Part shown: positions 33,585 to 45,561 of the stretch, in pieces
Layout: every line of letters starts with the position of its first letter
Numbering within the stretch: the first letter of the stretch is position 1
Source: Anomaloglossus baeobatrachus
Lineage: Eukaryota; Chordata; Amphibia; Anura; Aromobatidae
DNA: 64,000 nt
Reading direction: 5' to 3'
Assembly (NCBI RefSeq): GCF_048569485.1
Contig: NC_134354.1
Location: forward strand, 333,137,143 to 333,201,142
Program-made: the position numbers and the translations under genes
The notes under the pieces: model-generated
The model's input: only the letters and a program-made list of their open reading frames with translations
Told to the model about the DNA's origin: nothing
Databases searched by the model: none

Positions 33585-34747
33585 TGTACCGCCCCCGCGA
33601 CAGCCGACGGGCTGCTCGGATCTGGATCCCCAGTGGCTCAAGGGGTCTCTGGACCCGAGGCGGGGTCGCGCGGCCTCTCGAAAATAAAAAGGGGTTAAAA
33701 AGGATGGATTTGGGATAATGTTCGTGACACCACCCACGGTTGTGGTAAAAATGGGATACCATTGCTGCTGCGTTTAGGGAAGAGGGGAGCGCCCGGGAGC
33801 GATAAATTAGCAGCTGTAGATGTTAACCCCTCCGTGGGCAGGGGAAGGTGTCCCGGAACTTGGTGCTGGCAGGCTGGGTATCTGTGGGGAGCAAAGGGGC
33901 ACCACGTACTCACACAGTCCAGAGATGCTGACACTGACACCAGGTAAACCAAAGTCTTGAACGTCCTGCAGCCTTAATCCGATCATGTTGGGTCCGTGCC
34001 CTTTTGGCGTTGCTGGTTGGTCTGAAGCCTTGTCCCTTGGCACCGTGTTTACACTTGGTGGATCCCTTTCTCCTAGAACTACTCGGGTCCCGCTCACCTG
34101 CGTGGCTAGCAGAGTGAGCTTGCTCTCAGGGTTCACGCTTGGGTTTTTCTGGACGGTTTTGAGAAGTCCTATCCCTCCGTTGCGCTAATACCCCGATTTT
34201 GGAGCGGGTGGGGAGCGGTTCGTGAAGACTCCATTCCTGTCGGGTGAATTACTGGGCTGCGTGAAGCTACTTCACAGCCTAGGGTCCACGTACCCCGTCG
34301 TGCCCTGGCCCCTGCCCGGTTGTAGCACAAGGCTGCCGTTCTGCCCTCCGTGGCAGTACCGTGATCCCTGTCACTACCCCCTGCCACCGGGGTTCCAGCT
34401 CCTTCCAGGCCAGACCAATGTCTGGCACCTGGGACTGTTACAGGAGCCCAGCTCCGCAGCGTGACCTGTCCTTTCAATGCTCACTGGCACTTCTTCACTA
34501 CTCTCCTCTCTTCTCCTGACACTTCTGGCCCTCCTACTTCCTTCCCTCCATCTGGGCGGCCCTATTCCCCTCAGGCTACCAAATGGGTGTCTGGTGGGTG
34601 TGATGCAGAATGTTCCTCAGGATTGGTGTATACCTGCTCTTAGCAACACCAAAGGGACAGGACGCGTAACCAAGGAGGAGCGGGTACCATGCAGAAGGGC
34701 AGATTGCACGGCACCCTTGTGACGACCTGATAGGCCAGGGCGTCACA
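33585..34747 (-). mobile_element. TG...CA repeat, 1.16 kb, inverted, duplication TAAG
   Basis: Starts TGTACCGCCCCCGCGAC and ends CCAGGGCGTCACA, with TAAG at 33,581-33,584 and 34,748-34,751. Inverted relative to 681-1,840, with the core as CGTGACACCACCCACGG near 33,723 and GTTAACCCCTCCGTGGGC downstream. No coding content. Confidence 0.85.
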
Positions 34748-34805
34748 TAAGATCTTTGGCCAATACCTCCAACATCACTGTGTTCAGCCAACTTTGCTTC
34801 CTTAA

Positions 34806-35997
34806 AGGGAATCTGTCATCAGGTTTTTGCTATTCCATCTGAGAGCAATACCACAAAATTGGTCAAATCCATGTACAGACACTCCAAAAGGCATATAATA
34901 TATCACAAGAAGGAAATAAGCATATTTTCCTCCCAAAAAAGGAGCACACAAAGTCCCAGTTAATCAATAACTTTATTAATGTCAATGAAAAATATCCACA
35001 AACAAACCAACCACACCAGTAAAATAGTAAATTGCAGTTAATGAAACAGAATAAATGGACCAAGCGGTATTATATTGCATATAAATATCAATAAAGTGAC
35101 CTATGCTGTAAGCCTATTGAAAGGTGTAAGGCTAAATAATCTTATATTGCACATATAGAAGAAGATAAAGTGACTCGTGCTTGAAGCCCTTATGGAGCAA
35201 CCGTATAAATATGTGCAAAATTGCTATAGATATTATACTATTATGTGAAGTGTTCTTGTTAAAACACCAATTCTATATATACATACGGGCTCAACAAGAG
35301 CAACAAAGAAATTTAGTCACAATTAATAGCACAGGTGTTAAATCCTAATCGCTCCATGAGGCATTGCTGTGAAGCAGCCATAACTCTAAAGGCTGCTCGT
35401 GACAAATAGGCCTATATATATCCGCAGAATAGCGGTATAATATAATAAACTATGCGTATACTTTAGATCAAAGTATCACAGCGCAAGCCACATGGAGCCA
35501 TAAAGGATACACAATATAAACTGTAACAGCAATATGGGTCATCTAAGTAAAGTGCGTGCTTCATCCCAGTTACTCAATAGGTCAGTGTTGCGAGATAGTC
35601 TCTACTGAAAGAGCTATGCAGGATAATACCAGTAAAATAATTCATTATGCATCCGCAAACAAGCGGTATTTAAACACCAATCGCAACAAGACCGCCAGAG
35701 CAGTAATTACCTGGGACAGTGATATACTCCGCAAACGTCCTATTCCCCGACACGTATTTCGCTCCCGGCTTCTACAGGGGGATGCCCCTGTAAAATTATT
35801 GATTAACTGGGACTTTGTCTCTACATTATGCTGTTCTCAGATGGAGCACACAGAGACCCTGATTCCAGCATTGTACCACTTACTGGACTGCTTGCTGTAC
35901 GTTTGATAAAATCGTCCATATTCATGAACTCTGTATAACTACACCTCTGACACTGATTTGCAGCTTTCTGCCTATGCAGGGTGTACACAGAAAGATG
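34806..35997. mobile_element. TTAA MITE interrupted by a Penelope-like insert
   Basis: TTAA at 34,802-34,805, then AGGGAATCTGTCATCAGGTT and CATCTGAGAGCAATAC. After the insert, ACATTATGCTGTTCTCAGAT and CAGAGACCCTGATTCCAGC continue, as in the copy at 36,002-36,455. It ends at or near the TTAA at 35,998-36,001 shared with that copy; the right terminal repeat is eroded. Confidence 0.6.
34900..35822. mobile_element. Penelope-like insert with inverted ends and a hammerhead-like remnant
   Basis: ACAAAGTCCCAGTTAATCAA (34,949) and its inverted copy (TTGATTAACTGGGACTTTGT, about 35,799) mark the ends of the palindromic part. On the - strand at about 35,738-35,780 the string CCTGTAGAAGCCGGGAGCG continues into GAAATACGTGTCGGGG, a hammerhead-like arrangement with the GAAA box kept and the CUGANGA box altered (CTGTAGA). 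No RT frame. The left edge is approximate. Confidence 0.5.
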
Positions 35998-36001
35998 TTA
36001 A

Positions 36002-36455
36002 AAGGAGTCTGTCACCAAGTTTTTACCACCTAACCTGAAAGCAGTAAAATATAAAGACAGAGACCCTGATTCCTGTGGTGTGTCACTTACTGGGCTGTTT
36101 AAGATAATTTTGATAAAATCACTTTTTAATTATCAGAAAATAATTATTAGAGTACTACTTTGCCTACTACAAGGTAGTCCGGCATAATCATGAGCTCTGA
36201 TTAACCCTGCCCCACTACTGATTGACAGCTTTCTGTGTACACGGTATATGGTCAGAAAGCTAACAATCAGTGGCGGGGGCAGGGTTATAGACCTCTATAT
36301 CCAAATAACTGCTAGATCTGCAGCAGAGAAAACAATGATTTTTATCAAAATGACAGCAAATAGCTCAGTAAGTGACACATCGCTGGAATCAGGGTCTCTG
36401 TCTCTACATTATGCTGCTCTCAGATGGGGTAGCAAAAAATGGTGACAGATTCCTT
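36002..36455. mobile_element. TTAA-duplication MITE, 454 bp
   Basis: TTAA at 35,998-36,001 and 36,456-36,459. Ends AAGGAGTCTGTCACCAAGTT and AAAATGGTGACAGATTCCTT are inverted. The same interior landmarks as the 11,949 and 34,806 copies show one family. Confidence 0.75.
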
Positions 36456-36480
36456 TTAATCAGTAGTGTGGATTTGATTA

Positions 36481-37090
36481 CAGTGCTGGCCAAAAGTATT
36501 GGCACCCCTGCAATACTGTCAGATAATACTCAGTTTCTTCTTGAAAATGATTGCAATCACAAATTCTTTGGTATTATTATCTTCATTTATTTTGCTTGCA
36601 ATGAAAAAACACAAAAGAGAATGAAACAAAAATCAAATCATTGATCATTTCACACAAAACTCCAAAAATGGGCCAGACAAAAGTATTGGCACCCTTAGCC
36701 TAATACTTGGTTGCACAACCTTTAGCCAAAATAACTGCGAACAACCGCCTCCAGTAACCATCAAGTTTCTTACAATGCTCTGCTGGAATTTTAGACCATT
36801 CTTCTTTGGCAAACTGCTCCAGGTCCCTGAGATTTGAAGGGGGCCCTCTCCAAACTGCCATTTTCAGATCTCTCCACAGGTGTTCTATGGGATTCAGGTC
36901 TGGACTCATTGCTGGCCACTTTAGTAGTCTCCAGTGCTTTCTATCAAACCATTTTCTAGTGCTTTTTGAAGTGTGTTTTGGGTCATTGTCCTGCTGGAAG
37001 ACCCATGACCTCCGAAGAAGACCCAGCTTTCTCACACTGGGCCCTACATTATGCTGTAAAATTTGTTGGTAGTCCGCCCATGATGATGAC
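36481..37090 (-). mobile_element. Tc1 transposon fragment (3' half)
   Basis: CAGTGCTGGCCAAAAGTATT at 36,481 follows TA and is a typical Tc1 terminal repeat; GACAAAAGTATTGGCACCC near 36,675 is the internal direct repeat. The other end is lost near 37,090, where transposase similarity stops. Confidence 0.85.
36700..37090 (-). pseudogene. Tc1 transposase C-terminal half, truncated
   Basis: Encodes the C-terminal part of a DD34E Tc1 transposase, the enzyme that cuts and pastes the element at TA sites. Visible are QQDNDPKHTS with the second catalytic D (about 36,985) and SPDLNPIEHLW with the catalytic E (about 36,880), then the usual C-terminal helix ending ILAKGCATKY. The N-terminal DNA-binding domain and first catalytic D are absent because the element is 5'-truncated. 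The surviving part has no stop, so truncation is the main lesion. Residues before about 37,080 do not resemble transposase. Confidence 0.88.
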
Positions 37091-37755
37091 ATACACCCGC
37101 CCACGACGCCCACCAATCAGATCATGAACTATCCCATTGTTCAACCCACCGGCCAATGGGCATATCTGAACATGCATACTACAGAGCAAACCACGCCCCG
37201 TAGCCTAGTTTATATAAGCTTCTCTGATCAAGGAAAGATTCACATCTGACTGCGTGTGTCTGGTGTAATTCTTTCATGCATGCACTTGATCCACACCAAT
37301 TAGGTCAGGAGCAGGCAACTGCTAAACTTTCTAGAGTGTTCACCCTAACAGAGCAATTCCAACCCACCCAACCCGATCATCAAGGAGAGACAGAGGGAGG
37401 AGTTTGCCACATGGAAACCAGGGACACCAAACGCCCACCCATCCTCATAGAGATGCTGGGGAAAACACGGAGAACGCTGGCCAGACAGAGTGCAGGCCCA
37501 CCGCTGCTCAGGACAGGCTGGACCCATTCCCAGGGCTAGGAGTGACTCTCAACAGTATCACATTAATCTCAATCACCCAGTGAACATTCAGACCAATAAT
37601 ACATCAATGCGAAACTAGAGACATCATATATCCATTTACAGATTCCATAACTTAGCATAAATCTTCGTGTCACAAATAAACCGAGGTGATGACTAATCCC
37701 TTGTTATAAAAGGTCAGAATTTTACCTTAAGTGACAATGTAGTGTGGTCAATATA

Positions 37756-37758
<3 letters not shown>
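37091..37758. other. Unassigned stretch with a TATA-like site
   Basis: CTAGTTTATATAAGCTTC near 37,205 followed by TGACTGCGTGTGTCTGG resembles the promoter-to-R part of an LTR, but no partner, ends or coding sequence can be placed. No gene called. Confidence 0.3.

Positions 37759-37815
<57 letters not shown>
37759..37815. repeat. (AT)n microsatellite
   Basis: About 28 uninterrupted AT dinucleotides. Confidence 0.97.
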
Positions 37816-37819
<4 letters not shown>

Positions 37820-39778
37820 GGACATGGTCAGGAGTTGATAGAGGATGGGACCGAGGGTTCAATAGTCAGAACAATTGAAAGACCGACTTCAAGAGGTCCT
37901 ATAGTCATAATATAAACACAGATTTCAGAAAACAGCAATACCATATTTGTACAATATAACACAAGACAAGAAATCATTGAGACCGCAAAATTTAGGGCCT
38001 CATTTAAACCTTTAGCGGTCATAGTATCCAAAGTAATGATCCATTTTACTTCTAGCTGGGTTCCACACAAAGTCAAGGTATGATTTTTACATGGTTTCAT
38101 AACGTAACTTGGAAGCATGCTAAGCTGCAGATAATATAATACAGAGCGGCATATAATGTAATATCGCGTATATAGTAATAAGCCTACAAGCGTGCATTGC
38201 ATTCATTTATCTTAATTCCTGAGTCATTTTTACAGCTGTCATGTGTCAATGTTTGCGTGTCTTCATTCTAATCTGTATGCTGAGAGAATGGTTTTTTCTA
38301 ATATTTACCTAGTGTCATGCATATATCACCTACAGATAGTAATGAGCTTGTATCTATATAGCATGATGTGTAAAGCTGTGCACAAACACAGAGGAAGCAT
38401 CTTAAGCAGGTAATGGAGTTTACACAAATCATCCTTTTACATGTCATCAATATTTGAGTCTTTTAATGAGTACAAGTAGGATAAACCTTAATGCCTGTTG
38501 TATGCTAAGAGGTTAAAATGGGACTGTAAGCAGGTGACCCTGCAATTAGGGCACACACGAGACATGCAGTCCCATACACTAGTGTAGATATAGGACATGC
38601 AGTGGTCCGGACAGGCCCTTGGTACTAAGGGCATATTCAGTCATTCGCGTCATACCAATGTGTTCAGTCTGGCTTTTTTAGAAATAGAACATGTATGCAT
38701 TATGGTCTATGTGGCTGTTCACATGTGCGTTTTCTTCACAGACTACGTGGCTGTGCAAAACTCACGGAAACGTGTTAGTTTTTACCGGCACCACAGATGA
38801 AAAAGTTTGATGCATCCATGTATAGTATGTGTGGTGTCACGACCTCCATGACTTCGGCATTCTCACGCAAAGTATCGCAAGAGCCCGCAATGTCACAGTT
38901 CGTCACAGGCATGGGCTGCCCGAGATACTTGATATGAGAATGCGGTGGTCATTTAACTCAGTGACAAGCGCTTTGTCACAAGTTCAGCAGAGTTCACCGC
39001 TACATTTAATGAACTGAGCTAACCTCATGACGGCACTGCTCCTCATGGTCGCAACAGCTCACACACTGCTGTGTGAGCCCCTGCGGAGACCTGGGCTTAC
39101 CTCATGAGGTCATCTCAGATCAGTACATAGCAGGGTATGAGTGTAGGCACTGCTCTCCCAGCCAATGTGAAACATTCTGTTCTTCATTGACTGGGACATT
39201 TGAGTATGAACTGTCGTGGGAACACCTCATTGGATTACGCCGGACCAGGATTAGGAATTTGCCTACATTATATATGTCTTTCTTATATATCTATCTATCT
39301 TTCTATCTGTCTATTTATCCAGCTACTTAGCTAGCTTTTGACTGTATGTAAAACACCATGTTAAAAATGCACGTCCGTGTGCAGTCCATGTGCTGCGCGT
39401 TTTTTTTCACATCCATTGACTTGTATTGCCGAGGTACGGAGCCACTCAAAGGAGGCTGCGATTTGCCCCGCAAGCAGGAGATTTCAAGAGATAAAAGTAG
39501 CAGATGAGCTCTGCTCTATTGGTTAACATTGGTGAGAATGTAATGCGATGTTTTCTCACATTGCACTCGCAGATTTTATATGGAGATGTGACTGCACTCT
39601 AATACGCTCGTGTGAGCGAGGCCTAAGGGAATATTGCTCTTATTCTTGCAGAAAACACTTTATGCCCTTGTATCAACGAGCTTTCTGCTATTGTAGGAAA
39701 CCGTATACGACCAGAAATAATAATGATCACATAGGTAACAATGTTACACAGGCATGGAGTTTATGATCTGATCTGATT
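37816..39778. other. Unassigned 2-kb stretch
   Basis: A short (CTAT)n-like run near 39,288 and a CGCTCGTGTGAGCGAGGCCT string near 39,607 that resembles the right end of a Harbinger-like MITE. Otherwise no gene, RNA or clear repeat; possibly single-copy DNA. Confidence 0.4.
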
Positions 39779-40365
39779 GGCGGTTACTGATGAGATTCTA
39801 TGATGACAGGAGGAGGGAGGAGCTAAAGGCAGAGGGAGGAGCTACAGGTAGAGGGAGGAGTTAGATGCAGAGAGAGGAGCTATAGGCAGAGGGAGGAGCT
39901 AGAGGCAGAGGGAGGAGCTCAAAGCAGAGAGAGGAGCTAGAGGCAGAGAAAGGAGCTAGAGGCAGAGAGAGGAGCTAGAGGCAGACGGCGGAGCTAGAGG
40001 CAGAGAGAGGAGCTAGAGGCAGAGAGGAGGGAGAGGCAGAGAGAGGAGGTAGAGGCAGAGGGCAGAGCTAGAGGCAGAGAGAGGAGCTAGAGGCACAGAG
40101 AGGAGGTAGAGGCAGAGGGCAGAGCTAGAGGCAGAGGGAGGAGCTAGAGGCAGACGATGAGCTAGAGGCAGAGGGATGAGCTAGAGGCAGAGAGAGGAGC
40201 TAGAGGCAGAGGGCAGAGCTAGAGGCAGAGAGAAGAGCTAGAGGCAGAGGGCAGAGCTAGAGGCAGAGAGAGGAGCTAGAGGCAGAGGGCAGAGCTAGAG
40301 GCAGGGGGCAGAGCTAGAGGCAGAGCTCCACCTTCTATTTCCATAGAATCTCATCAGTAACCGCC
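39779..40365. repeat. 19-20-bp minisatellite enclosed by a 24-bp perfect inverted repeat
   Basis: About 25 units of AGAGGCAGAGAGAGGAGCT with variants fill roughly 39,815-40,325. Outside the array, 39,779-39,802 and 40,342-40,365 are exact inverted copies over 24 bp. This suggests a small foldback element whose loop has been filled by tandem expansion, or a minisatellite captured within one. Confidence 0.88.
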
Positions 40366-41484
40366 ATCTCCTATCTCAGTAATGGGAAAGTCTTCACTGA
40401 ACACAGATTTTCCCTCAGAATTGTGAATTTTGATAATGACTGATCAATTCTGGCAAAGAAAGAAGAAGATTTGTCTGATAAGAAATATTACAAAGTTGGT
40501 TATTTCCATGTGTACTATTGATTTATGAAATAAAAATTAAGACAATGGTTCCACTTTGATTAACTTTGTCACATTACAACTATACTCATAGTTTAGTAGC
40601 TCACTATTACCATTTTCTTTACTGCTCATTATTTATGACTTCATATTTCTCTTCATTATGTTGCCCATTGTACATGTATGCTTTACACCATGTGAACGGG
40701 AACGTATCTGATCTTTTGTAAGTGTAAGAATTGTCAGTATCTCTTCCATTTACTCTTGATTCAGTGAAACATTGTAAAGGAGCACAGCTGGCCTGGTGGC
40801 TTTAGTGCTGGATCTGGGAATAGGGGTTGTCAGAAAGTGACCTGAAATGCTTAGCATCCATAAGGGCCCCATATGAAAAGGTTGTTATAACAAGAGAGTG
40901 ATGTAGTGCCACTCTACAGCAGCAGCTGTGGACCCCCTGAGCCCTTGTACAAATGGAGTGTGAACTGGTGGCATTGTTATGGAGATTGTCCTATTATCAC
41001 CTCCTTTCCAGACAATCCAGTCACTGCCCCTTCCCGCACAGCAACCTGACACACTGACATAAGCAGAATGAGCTATGCTTCAGGAGTTCTGCTGCTTCCA
41101 GAGCAACCCACACAGAATAGGAGCTATGGGAAATGAATGCTGCCACTTGTAGGTTATCTTATAGAAAAGGGAAGCATCAAAATAGGCGGCTGACAGAAGG
41201 GACCAGTGCAATCCTCTGCATGATGTTGACACAGATGTGATAAGTATCAGTAGTATGCAGAATTAAATCTGTCCCTCCCAAGATGAGATAGAAAAGAGCA
41301 TAGTCCAAGGCATTGAAAGATATTAGTGCACCAAGGTCAAAGATCACAATAGTTAACCCTATGCCCCCCTGTGAACCAAGAAGCATTGTCTGCGCCTCAG
41401 TATCATGAGAGCTGTGCAACAAAATCAGATGTATGTCTTTATAGGGTTGTTCCAGGGTTTTCCAAATTAAACTACCAGTACCTG
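40366..41484. other. Unassigned stretch, possibly single-copy
   Basis: No recognised transposon, domain or RNA gene. The longest frame, 81 codons, is featureless. Confidence 0.4.
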
Positions 41485-42641
41485 TGTACCGCCCCGCGCT
41501 CGGCTACCGCCGAGCTGCTCGGATCCGGGCTCATTGGTGGGTGGCTTGAGCGCCTCCGGACCCAGGGTCAATTCGCTCTGAAAGGGTGCTGGCGCTACTT
41601 AAGGGGGTGGTAGGTAGCTATACGGCCGGAGCCGTGTTTGAGATCGTGACGCCACCCACGGGATGTGGTGAAGGTGTAGACACCACCGCTGCAGTTACTG
41701 GGCACCCGGGGATGATGGTTATACAGCAAGATATTAACCCCTCCGTGGGCAGGGATGATGGCCCTGGGACCCGTTGGGGAGAGTAGCTGGGCGGTGCAGG
41801 ACGGTGCGCGGCCAGGTGGCACTGTTGTACTCACTGTTATTGACACACACAAGTCTCTGGTAAACAAAGTTGATGGTGGTCGGTGCCCGCAGCCGGCTGC
41901 GTCTGGTCCCCCACCCGGTTCGGTGGTCTTGGCCTTTCTCCTGCACTGTGCAGTGTATGTGTAGACTGCCTGCGCTTCAGCGACGGGAGTCCGCTCCCCG
42001 GCATTGTGTATGTCGGAGGATCCCATTTGCCTGCAGACGCTTGCCCGTGGGATCTCTCTGCCTGTGTGGTGGCTTTCTATCCCCCTCGGTGGGCTGTTGT
42101 CTTCAGTCGGGACTTGGGTGGGAAAGAACCTAAAGTCCAGACCGCAAATCAGTCAATTAACTCATTTCAGTGGCTTCTGGACCTCGTTTCAGGGTCTGAG
42201 TACCCCCCTGTGTGCTCCGGTTTCTGAGTCGGTTCCCCAGGTCGGTACCGGTGGGCCACTACCCTGTCCCGGTCCACAATGGTTCCACCGAGCCGTCTTC
42301 CCGGCTCCTGCAGGCTAGGCCACCGTCTGCCTCTCAGATTGACAGCACCTGTCAATCTGTCACAGGCCTGTACTACCGGCCTGACCTCCTCCACTGCACT
42401 CTCAAACTCAACTACTCCTCTCAGACTGAACTACTCCTCTCAAACTGAACTGCGTTTCCTGCCTCAGGCCCTCTGAACTCCTCGGTGGGCGTGGCTAGCC
42501 ACCTGGCTCCGCCCCCCTGGTGTGTCCATCAAGCTCTGCGTGAGGTGGCTAGGGTTTATGGTTTGGCTGGTGTTACCTTGTGAGGGACTGGTGTTGTGCG
42601 GGGCACTATCTGTGACTACCTGGCTAGTCCAGGGCGTCACA
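41485..42641 (-). mobile_element. TG...CA repeat, 1.16 kb, inverted, duplication CCTG
   Basis: Starts TGTACCGCCCCGCGCTCGG and ends CCAGGGCGTCACA, with CCTG at 41,481-41,484 and 42,642-42,645. Collinear with 33,585-34,747. Core CGTGACGCCACCCACGGG near 41,646. No conserved coding frame. Confidence 0.87.
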
Positions 42642-42968
42642 CCTGCAATATTCAAGAGACCATAACAACATAGATTACTCCCGATTTTCTGGCGTTACCA
42701 AGCTTTGCTTCTTTCTGTGCAGTATGGCATACCATACAGTCCCGTTATTGCCAATCACTTTGCGTTTTGGTGCCATAGTATCATTCACTGCAACATTTGC
42801 GAAGATGTGTTACGTCCTGAATCATATATTTTTTTTTTAATTAATGACAAGTATTAGATATCTTGCAGGATACTGGTTGGTGTAGTATGATGACTGACAA
42901 TGTCTATTCAGAGCATTTCTGTATTGGATCCCAATGATTCTCTTATGCAATGACCATAGCCAGACATA

Positions 42969-44518
42969 CAGGTACATCTCAATAAATTAGAATATCATCA
43001 AAAAGTTAATTTATGTCAGTAATTCAATACAAAAAGGGAAACACATATATTATATAGAGTCATTACACACAGAGTGATCTATTTCAAGTGTTTATTTCTG
43101 TTAATGTTGATGATTATGGCTTACAGCCAATGAAAACCCAAAAGTCATCATTATCTCAGAAAATTTGAATATTAGATAAGACCAACTGAAAAAATGATTT
43201 TAAACTCAGAAATGTTGGCGCCTACTGAAAAGTCTGTACAGTAAATACACTCAGTACTTGGTTAGGGCTACTTTTGTATGAATTACTGCATCAATTCGGC
43301 GTGGCATGGAGGCAATCAGCCTGTGGCACTGCTGAGGTGTTGTGGAAGCCCAGGTTGCTTTGATAGCAGCCTTCAGCTCATCTGCATTGTTGGGTCTAAT
43401 GTCTCTCATCTTCCTCTTGACAATACATTATAGATTCTCCATGGGGTTTAGGTCAGGCGATTTTACTGGCCAATCAAGCACAGTGATACTGTGGTTATTA
43501 AACCAGGCATTTGTACTTTTGGCAGTGTGGACAGGGGCCAAGTCCTGCTGAAGAATGAAATTTCCATCTACAAAAAGCTTGTTGGCAGAGGGAAGCATGA
43601 AGTGCTCTAAAATTTCCTTGTAGACGGCTGCGCTGACTTTGGTCTTGATAAAACACAGTGGACGTACACCAGCAGATGAAATGGCTCCCCAAACAATCAC
43701 TGATTGTGGAAACTTCCCACTAGACTTCAAGCAGGATTGTTTTGTGGCCTCTCCACTTTTCCTCCGACTCTGGGACCCCGATTACCAAATGAAATGCAAA
43801 ATTTACTTTCATCTGAAAACAACACCTTGGACCACTGAACAACAGTCCAGTTCTTTTTCTCCTTGGTCCAGGTAAGATGCTTCTGGCATTGTCTATTGGT
43901 CATGAGTGGCTTGACACAAGGAATATGACAGTTATAGCCCATGTCCTGGATACGTCTGTGTGTGGTGGCTCTTGAAGTACTGACTCCAGCAGCAGTCCAC
44001 TCCTTGTGAATTTCTTCCAAATTTTTGAATGGCCTTTTCTTAACAATCCTATCCAGGCTACGGTTATCCCAGTTGCTTGTGCACCTTTTTCCACCATACT
44101 TTTTCCTTCCACTCAACTTTCCATTAATATGCTTGGATACAGCGCTCTGTGAACAGCCAGGTTCTTTAGAAATGACCTTTTGTAGCTTAGCCTCCTTGTG
44201 TGTGTCAACATCTGTCAAGTCATCAGTCTTTCCTATGATTGTGAAGCCAACTGAACCAGACTGAGGGTCCATTTTAAACATGTAGGAAGCCTTTGCAGGC
44301 GTTTTGTGGTAATTATTCTAATTTTCTGAGATAATGACTTTTGGGTTTTCATTGGCTGTAAGCCGTAATCATCAACATTAACAGAAATAAACACGTGAAA
44401 TAGATCACACTGTGTGTAATGACTCTATATAATATATGCATTTTCCTTTTTGTATTGAATTACCGTACTGAAATAAATTAACTTTTTGATGATATTCTAA
44501 TTTATTGAGATGCACCTG
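42969..44518 (-). mobile_element. Full-length Tc1 transposon, 1.55 kb
   Basis: Starts CAGGTACATCTCAATAAATT and ends inverted ...TTATTGAGATGCACCTG, flanked by TA at 42,967-42,968 and 44,519-44,520. The inverted repeats are about 205 bp, with a second shared block (ACCCAAAAGTCATCATTATC) at the inner end, as in IR/DR-type Tc1 elements. Encodes one transposase on the - strand, which is broken. Confidence 0.93.
43251..44281 (-). pseudogene. Tc1 transposase, nearly full length, broken
   Basis: DD34E transposase of the Tc1 family, normally about 340 residues. The N-terminus begins MFKMDPQSGSVG and has the paired helix-turn-helix region (QKVISKEPGCSQSAVSKHI; second helix around ASRATTHRRIQDMG with an S/T change). 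Catalytic residues are D in LFSDESKF (about 43,812), D in LQQDLAPVHTAK (about 43,540) and E in SPDLNPMENL (about 43,436). The C-terminus runs to ...HTKVALTKY at 43,251. A frameshift lies near 43,730 and an in-frame stop (43,428-43,430) replaces the residue after ENL, normally W. A few residues also seem missing after LTDV. All three catalytic residues remain, so decay is recent to moderate. Confidence 0.9.
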
Positions 44519-44520
44519 TA

Positions 44521-44785
44521 AGGGGGAAGGGGGGGGGATTAAAATACAGCATAACGCAAACTGTCATTTTTTTCCTATTGATTCCTAAGGGTGTGTGACT
44601 ATAAGTATAATTGAGTAAAATAAATACACATACATATAGGCACTGAGATGTGTACTTGTGCTCTAATATAGCTCCATGTGTGGAAACCCCAAGTGTAGGA
44701 GACTAAAACCATGGGCATCCACAACAGTAATGACTGACTACATACCATTTTAACATGAATGAATGTATTTCAGTGTCCAGTAATA
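44521..44785. other. Short spacer before the young chromovirus
   Basis: G-rich run (GGGGGGGG) near 44,530. No gene. The last five bases, TAATA (44,781-44,785), are the target duplication of the following element. Confidence 0.6.
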
Positions 44786-45561
44786 TGTTAGGGCCAGATG
44801 GACGGGTAGACCCTGGAGGTGGATCCACTGGGCCGAACTCCCGGATGAGGGAAAGGAGTCCGGTAGCCGGAGCACTTTAGGTAGCAGGGCAGTCCGTGCA
44901 CTGGGAGAAAATGGAGACGTCCCTGGGACCACGAGGTCACTGATGGTGGTCCGGGTGACGGAGCTCAGGTTCGGAAGCCGTGATGGTGTCAGGCAGGGTC
45001 CGGAACCGTTGGAGCGAGATGACGGGTCACCGCAGGGATCCGAGATGGTACGGACTGTCAGGATGGCAGATGGGCAGCGTTCGGGGTTCGAGGTACCGCA
45101 GGACCGGATGGCGATGCAGGATCGGCTCTAGAAGACAGAGAGGTAAGTATCTCACAGAGTACAAGGAGACCTGACTCCTAGCTTGGGAAAACACGAAGAA
45201 CAGGCCCCGCTCCCTTGGACATTAACCCCCTATATACCCTGTACCTGTGTGCATCATTTCCTGTTAGTGGACACTGGCCCTTTAAGAAAGGGTCAGTGAC
45301 CGCGCGCGCGCCCTAATGCGCATGCGCGCGGCCCGGGTGCCAGAAGCCAGGGAAGGAAGCTGAGAGGAGGATGCAGGGGAGCCGGCCAGGACCTGGGAAG
45401 CCGTCGGGCGCCGGGAGCGGAGACCAGGGGGCCTGGGAAGGACGGGCACCGGAGGCTGGAGAGCGGGGAGCGTGGCAGGTGAGCCGGGGAGGGGAGCTGA
45501 GGACCCGGGGAGCGGAGCAGAGGACCCGGGGAGGGGAGGCGAGGACCCGGGGAGCGTGACA
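44786..45561 (-). mobile_element. 3' LTR of the young chromovirus
   Basis: 776 bp, matching the 5' LTR at all but about four sites. Preceded on the - strand by a purine tract of mostly G (45,562-45,590), the plus-strand primer. The TATA box is at 45,231-45,236 and the start-site sequence at 45,196-45,206. Confidence 0.93.

Noticed and set aside
36700-37116. Host gene from the 138-codon open frame
   Set aside because: The frame is the C-terminal half of a Tc1 transposase next to a Tc1 terminal repeat.
37205-37290. Host promoter with TATATAA
   Set aside because: A TATA-like string alone, with no exon, frame or conserved downstream element; more like an LTR remnant.
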